A DNA stretch of 51,852 nt from Hypholoma sublateritium FD-334 SS-4 (lineage: Eukaryota > Basidiomycota > Agaricomycetes > Agaricales > Strophariaceae): NCBI GenBank assembly GCA_000827495.1, contig KN817584.1:18002-69853 (forward strand), written 5' to 3'. Both the position numbers and the translations under genes were made by a program. The notes under the pieces are model-generated. The model did not search any database and had not been told where the DNA came from. It worked only from the letters and a program-made list of their open reading frames with translations. Of the stretch, positions 49,234-51,852 are shown piece after piece; position 1 is the first letter of the stretch; every line of letters starts with the position of its first letter.

Positions 49234-49253
49234 TTTGTGATTCTACTGATGTA
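49234..49253 (-). repeat. Right terminal inverted repeat of Plavaka element
   Basis: TTTGTGATTCTACTGATGTA, perfect inverse of 43419-43438. Confidence 0.85.
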
Positions 49254-50639
49254 GGTTAATTTCCCACTATGCTTAGTAGTGTGGTCTTAGGCTCTTCCAT
49301 TTCGATCGCTTTAACAAACATTTCGTAGGTAGGGCTACGTATAATAAAGAAGGAGTGGGTGGGTGGGTAATGCAAATAGCGGGGCCTTTCTCGAGTGACG
49401 GCAGGAGGCAAGATATATGAGACTTATTAGACTGGCCCGGCGGGCAAAGTCTTTCTNGTCTATTCTTAGCTGACGAGCCGTGGGCGGGGCGGCACGTATG
49501 GCCACCNCAAGTGGGTTAGGCCGCCGGTACGTCGGTGTGCCGTTGCAGTGACCGGTGAAGCGCGTCACGAGAGTGGCCTTTGTTGGCGCATTGACCTCGA
49601 GTAAACACCTGCGTTTAAAACCGATTTAACGAACATTTACCAACACGGCATTTCGGCCGGAAACACCCGTGTTTTCGTCTTAAGCTCTCCCATTTCGATC
49701 GCTTTGGCCCACATTTACCAACACGGCATTTCGGCCGGGAATCACCGTAAGTAAGTCGCTTGAAACATGTCTTTAATTACATTCAAGGCCAATTCAAGGC
49801 TTCACCCAACCGCCCGCCGAAAATTTTAATGGCTGTACAATCGTTGGCGAAGACGATTTCGGTGCGTAATAGTCATGTATTGCATCGTCATCTTATGTCA
49901 GTTACTAACCGTCGACATAGAAGTAATATGTCTAATGGATGGGACTCCTAAGTTCATGGTACTACTTAAACTGATAATGTAATTTTGTATTTTTCAATTT
50001 CTTATTGCTATTGACAAGTTCTGGTTGTCGTAATGGAGCGTAGTGGGACCTGCCGCAAAGCGGCCTTGCGAAGCATTATTGCAACAGGGGAGGTTTGCCA
50101 TTGGTGGCGCTGCGCAGCGAAGGGATATACGACCAGCCAAATAACATTGCCGTGATGCCGGAAGCCAAGCATGTCCAAACTCTGAATCCGGTCCGTGCGC
50201 CCCCGATCTGCGACCGCTTGGCGACCACCTAGAACGCTGAGCGCTCTCACATCTGAACTTTCTAGCTGTTTCAATCTTATCCCAGATCATGGTATAAAAT
50301 GCATGAATAGCACCCCCCATCCCGGTCAAGACTTGAAATTTCTCTAGCGCCTCGCCTTGGCCTCGCCGCAACCTCGCCGTCCCCCACATGCTATCGTCTC
50401 CCACATGCTATCGCTCAAACGCTCTCACAACGAACACGCTTAAAGCAAGCCAACTTAGAGTTAACTCACTTCCCGCGGCGCTCCCTGAATCTTTCAACAC
50501 GCCGCGCACTTGGGATAACCTCAGTCAATACCGCCGCGGTCTCCTATATTCCTCTGACACTGCTTCGCCCGATCTATAAGCCGATTTCGTTTGGAATACA
50601 CTGGAATTTTAGCTCACACATAGTAACATACGCAAAGAA
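49254..50639. other. Spacer with short direct repeats
   Basis: CCATTTCGATCGCTTT occurs at about 49299-49314 and again about 390 bases later near 49690, each within a longer similar stretch. ACATTTACCAACACGGCATT occurs at about 49633 and 49710, each followed by TCGGCCGG. These may be remains of a small repeat element. ORFs at 49994-50404 have no motif. Confidence 0.45.
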
Positions 50640-51097
50640 TCATTGGATTGTAGGATATTGTGGACTGCTGGAGTACCATATCTTCCGCTGGCTATTTTGA
50701 GCCAGCTTGTCCTCCCGACACCGTATCGTGACACACGGCCCCACATGTGTTGTTATTCGGGATTTGACCTCCAAACTGAATGCCGGAGACACCAATCGTT
50801 GTCGGCTCAGTGTCAGAGGTATAGATTGACGCAAGAGAGACTTGAGCGACCATGACGGTAGGTGCGATACACTGATATTATGAGCAGCACAGCCCCTACT
50901 ATATATGCACATCGTCCCGAGATAAAGGGGGGTGTAAATTCCTATCAGAAGTAGAATGTAATCAGACATTATCGAGGAAATTTTAGCGGTAACAAGTTAA
51001 ATATACCCAATAGCAGAGTACCCAGCATTGAGGCATGGAAAAAGGAACTTAATATTGCCTTCTCATCAGAGAGTGTCAGTATCAAAGGAGCAGACAT
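50640..51097 (-). pseudogene. Seven-helix membrane protein (copy C), middle exons deleted
   Basis: Opens at 51097 with MSAPLILTLSDEKAILSSFF and SMLGTLLLG, continues after an intron with GIYTPLYLGTMCIY, and then passes within about 30 bases straight into the last exon of the family (IAPTVMVAQVSLASIYTSDT, EPTTIGVSGIQFGGQ). In the intact paralogue at 36242-37482 about 800 bases carrying five helices separate these parts. Lower case of evidence for expression: no valid donor site remains after TMCIY. Called a deletion pseudogene. Confidence 0.75.
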
Positions 51098-51852
51098 TGA
51101 TGAGCTTGTGGTTGACGATAGATGTATATGATTTGAAGTGCTTGCATTCAGCTTTTATAACATCCTAGTCAACGACCAATCAACCTTCGAAACCTGGACT
51201 TCCCTTGAGACTGGATGGAAACCATATCTGATGATTATGAGCATATGTTAATCATACTTGATAGATTTGATTAGTAGATCTCATACTCCCGATCTTGCGG
51301 AGCCACACAAAAATTGCCGGCTAAGAAATCAGTCGAGCACGACTTCCATCGAGGTATTAGATGATACAACGACTGGTCTATGCGAAACTGAATAGACGGT
51401 TTGCAAATCACTCCTTGTAGAGGCGATACGTACTTATCAGTATCAGTATCACTTAGATGCTCCACTTAGATGCTCCAAATGATGATTACAAAGTTGAGTT
51501 TAACCAAGTTCAGACAAAGAACTAGAGGCGATCAAGTGATCTATGGCGTTCAAAGTGTACAAAAAATGAAATCACATATTATTTTCGGAAATCAGCATAG
51601 ATTTAGGTCAATTCCATTCATTTGTCATTATTTTAATACATTCTATGAAAAAGTATGCCCTTTGTAAAATATGGCATGAATTGTTTATAGCGTGCTTTTT
51701 AGCTAATTCTTAGCGCACGCTGTTTCCTTCAGCGCATGCTATTTCGCACGATATATTACCATCCGCGCACGCTATTTCCGTGGCACTAAAGAAAGCGGCG
51801 TCGGTGAGTGCATTATCCGAGCAGCTACCGTATCCGTGCACAAGCTTCCCAG
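51098..51852. other. Spacer with degenerate short tandem repeat near the window end
   Basis: Around 51690-51780 the motif GCGCACGCTRTTTCC is repeated about three times with variation (51713, 51731 and 51767), preceded by an inverted-looking GCGTGCTTTTTAGC. No gene recognised. Confidence 0.4.

Larger units (their letters stand above)
43419..49253 (+). mobile_element. Plavaka-type DNA transposon, about 5.8 kb, with a truncated transposase
   Basis: Ends are perfect 20-bp inverted repeats, TACATCAGTAGAATCACAAA at 43419-43438 and its inverse at 49234-49253. Subterminal DNA on both sides is rich in AAAGTG/CACTTT motifs, as expected for transposase binding sites. No clear target duplication is seen; only GG flanks both ends directly. 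Inside are a minus-strand AT-hook gene (43697-45737), a plus-strand Plavaka transposase lacking its N-terminus (about 45757-48201) and a small plus-strand gene (48486-49085). The intact ends suggest it could be moved in trans even if its own transposase is broken. Confidence 0.82.

Overview
The window looks like accessory DNA from the nuclear genome of a mushroom-forming fungus (Basidiomycota, Agaricomycetes). The genes are cut by many short GT-AG introns of about 45-70 nt. Several families typical of Agaricomycetes are present: a FunK1-type fungal kinase, an F-box protein with the Agaricomycete N-terminal signature, Plavaka and Transposase_21 (tnp2) transposases, and a seven-helix membrane protein family. 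I cannot name the species.

Layout. 1-4714: a 5'-truncated cytochrome P450 (+) converges on a secreted GMC oxidoreductase (-). 5538-6614: a weakly supported disordered protein running into a GC-rich repeat island. 6807-15837: a 9.03-kb DNA transposon with near-perfect 17-bp terminal inverted repeats (TIRs) and a candidate 7-bp target-site duplication. It carries three co-oriented, apparently intact genes: a conserved hypothetical protein, a FunK1 kinase and a tnp2-type transposase. 16772-17955: a seven-helix membrane protein gene. 20131-20655: a remnant FAD monooxygenase. 21646-21835: a U2 spliceosomal RNA gene with a TATA box. 23601-27540: a 3.94-kb Tc1/mariner element with 52-bp TIRs, TA flanks, an apparently intact transposase and an unusual second gene. 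28439-28902: a small orphan gene. 31791-33564: an F-box protein. 36242-37482: a second seven-helix gene. 41072-42449: a phosphatidylserine-decarboxylase-like enzyme resembling fungal aromatic amino acid decarboxylases. 43419-49253: a Plavaka element with 20-bp perfect TIRs, an N-terminally truncated transposase, a head-to-head AT-hook gene and a small third gene. 50640-51097: a seven-helix pseudogene that has lost its middle exons.

Between the genes lie five GC-rich, CpG-rich islands (about 6.4-6.8, 18.9-19.5, 29.3-30.7, 34.2-34.8 and 38.0-39.5 kb). At least four share diverged sequence blocks and look like an old dispersed repeat family. The long ORFs inside them appear to be by-products of base composition.

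The genes do not form one pathway. The common theme is mobile DNA: three different cut-and-paste superfamilies each carry extra genes beside the transposase. The strongest candidate for something undescribed is the kinase-bearing element at 6807-15837, followed by the two-gene Tc1/mariner element. Intron and exon limits were read by eye and are approximate unless stated.
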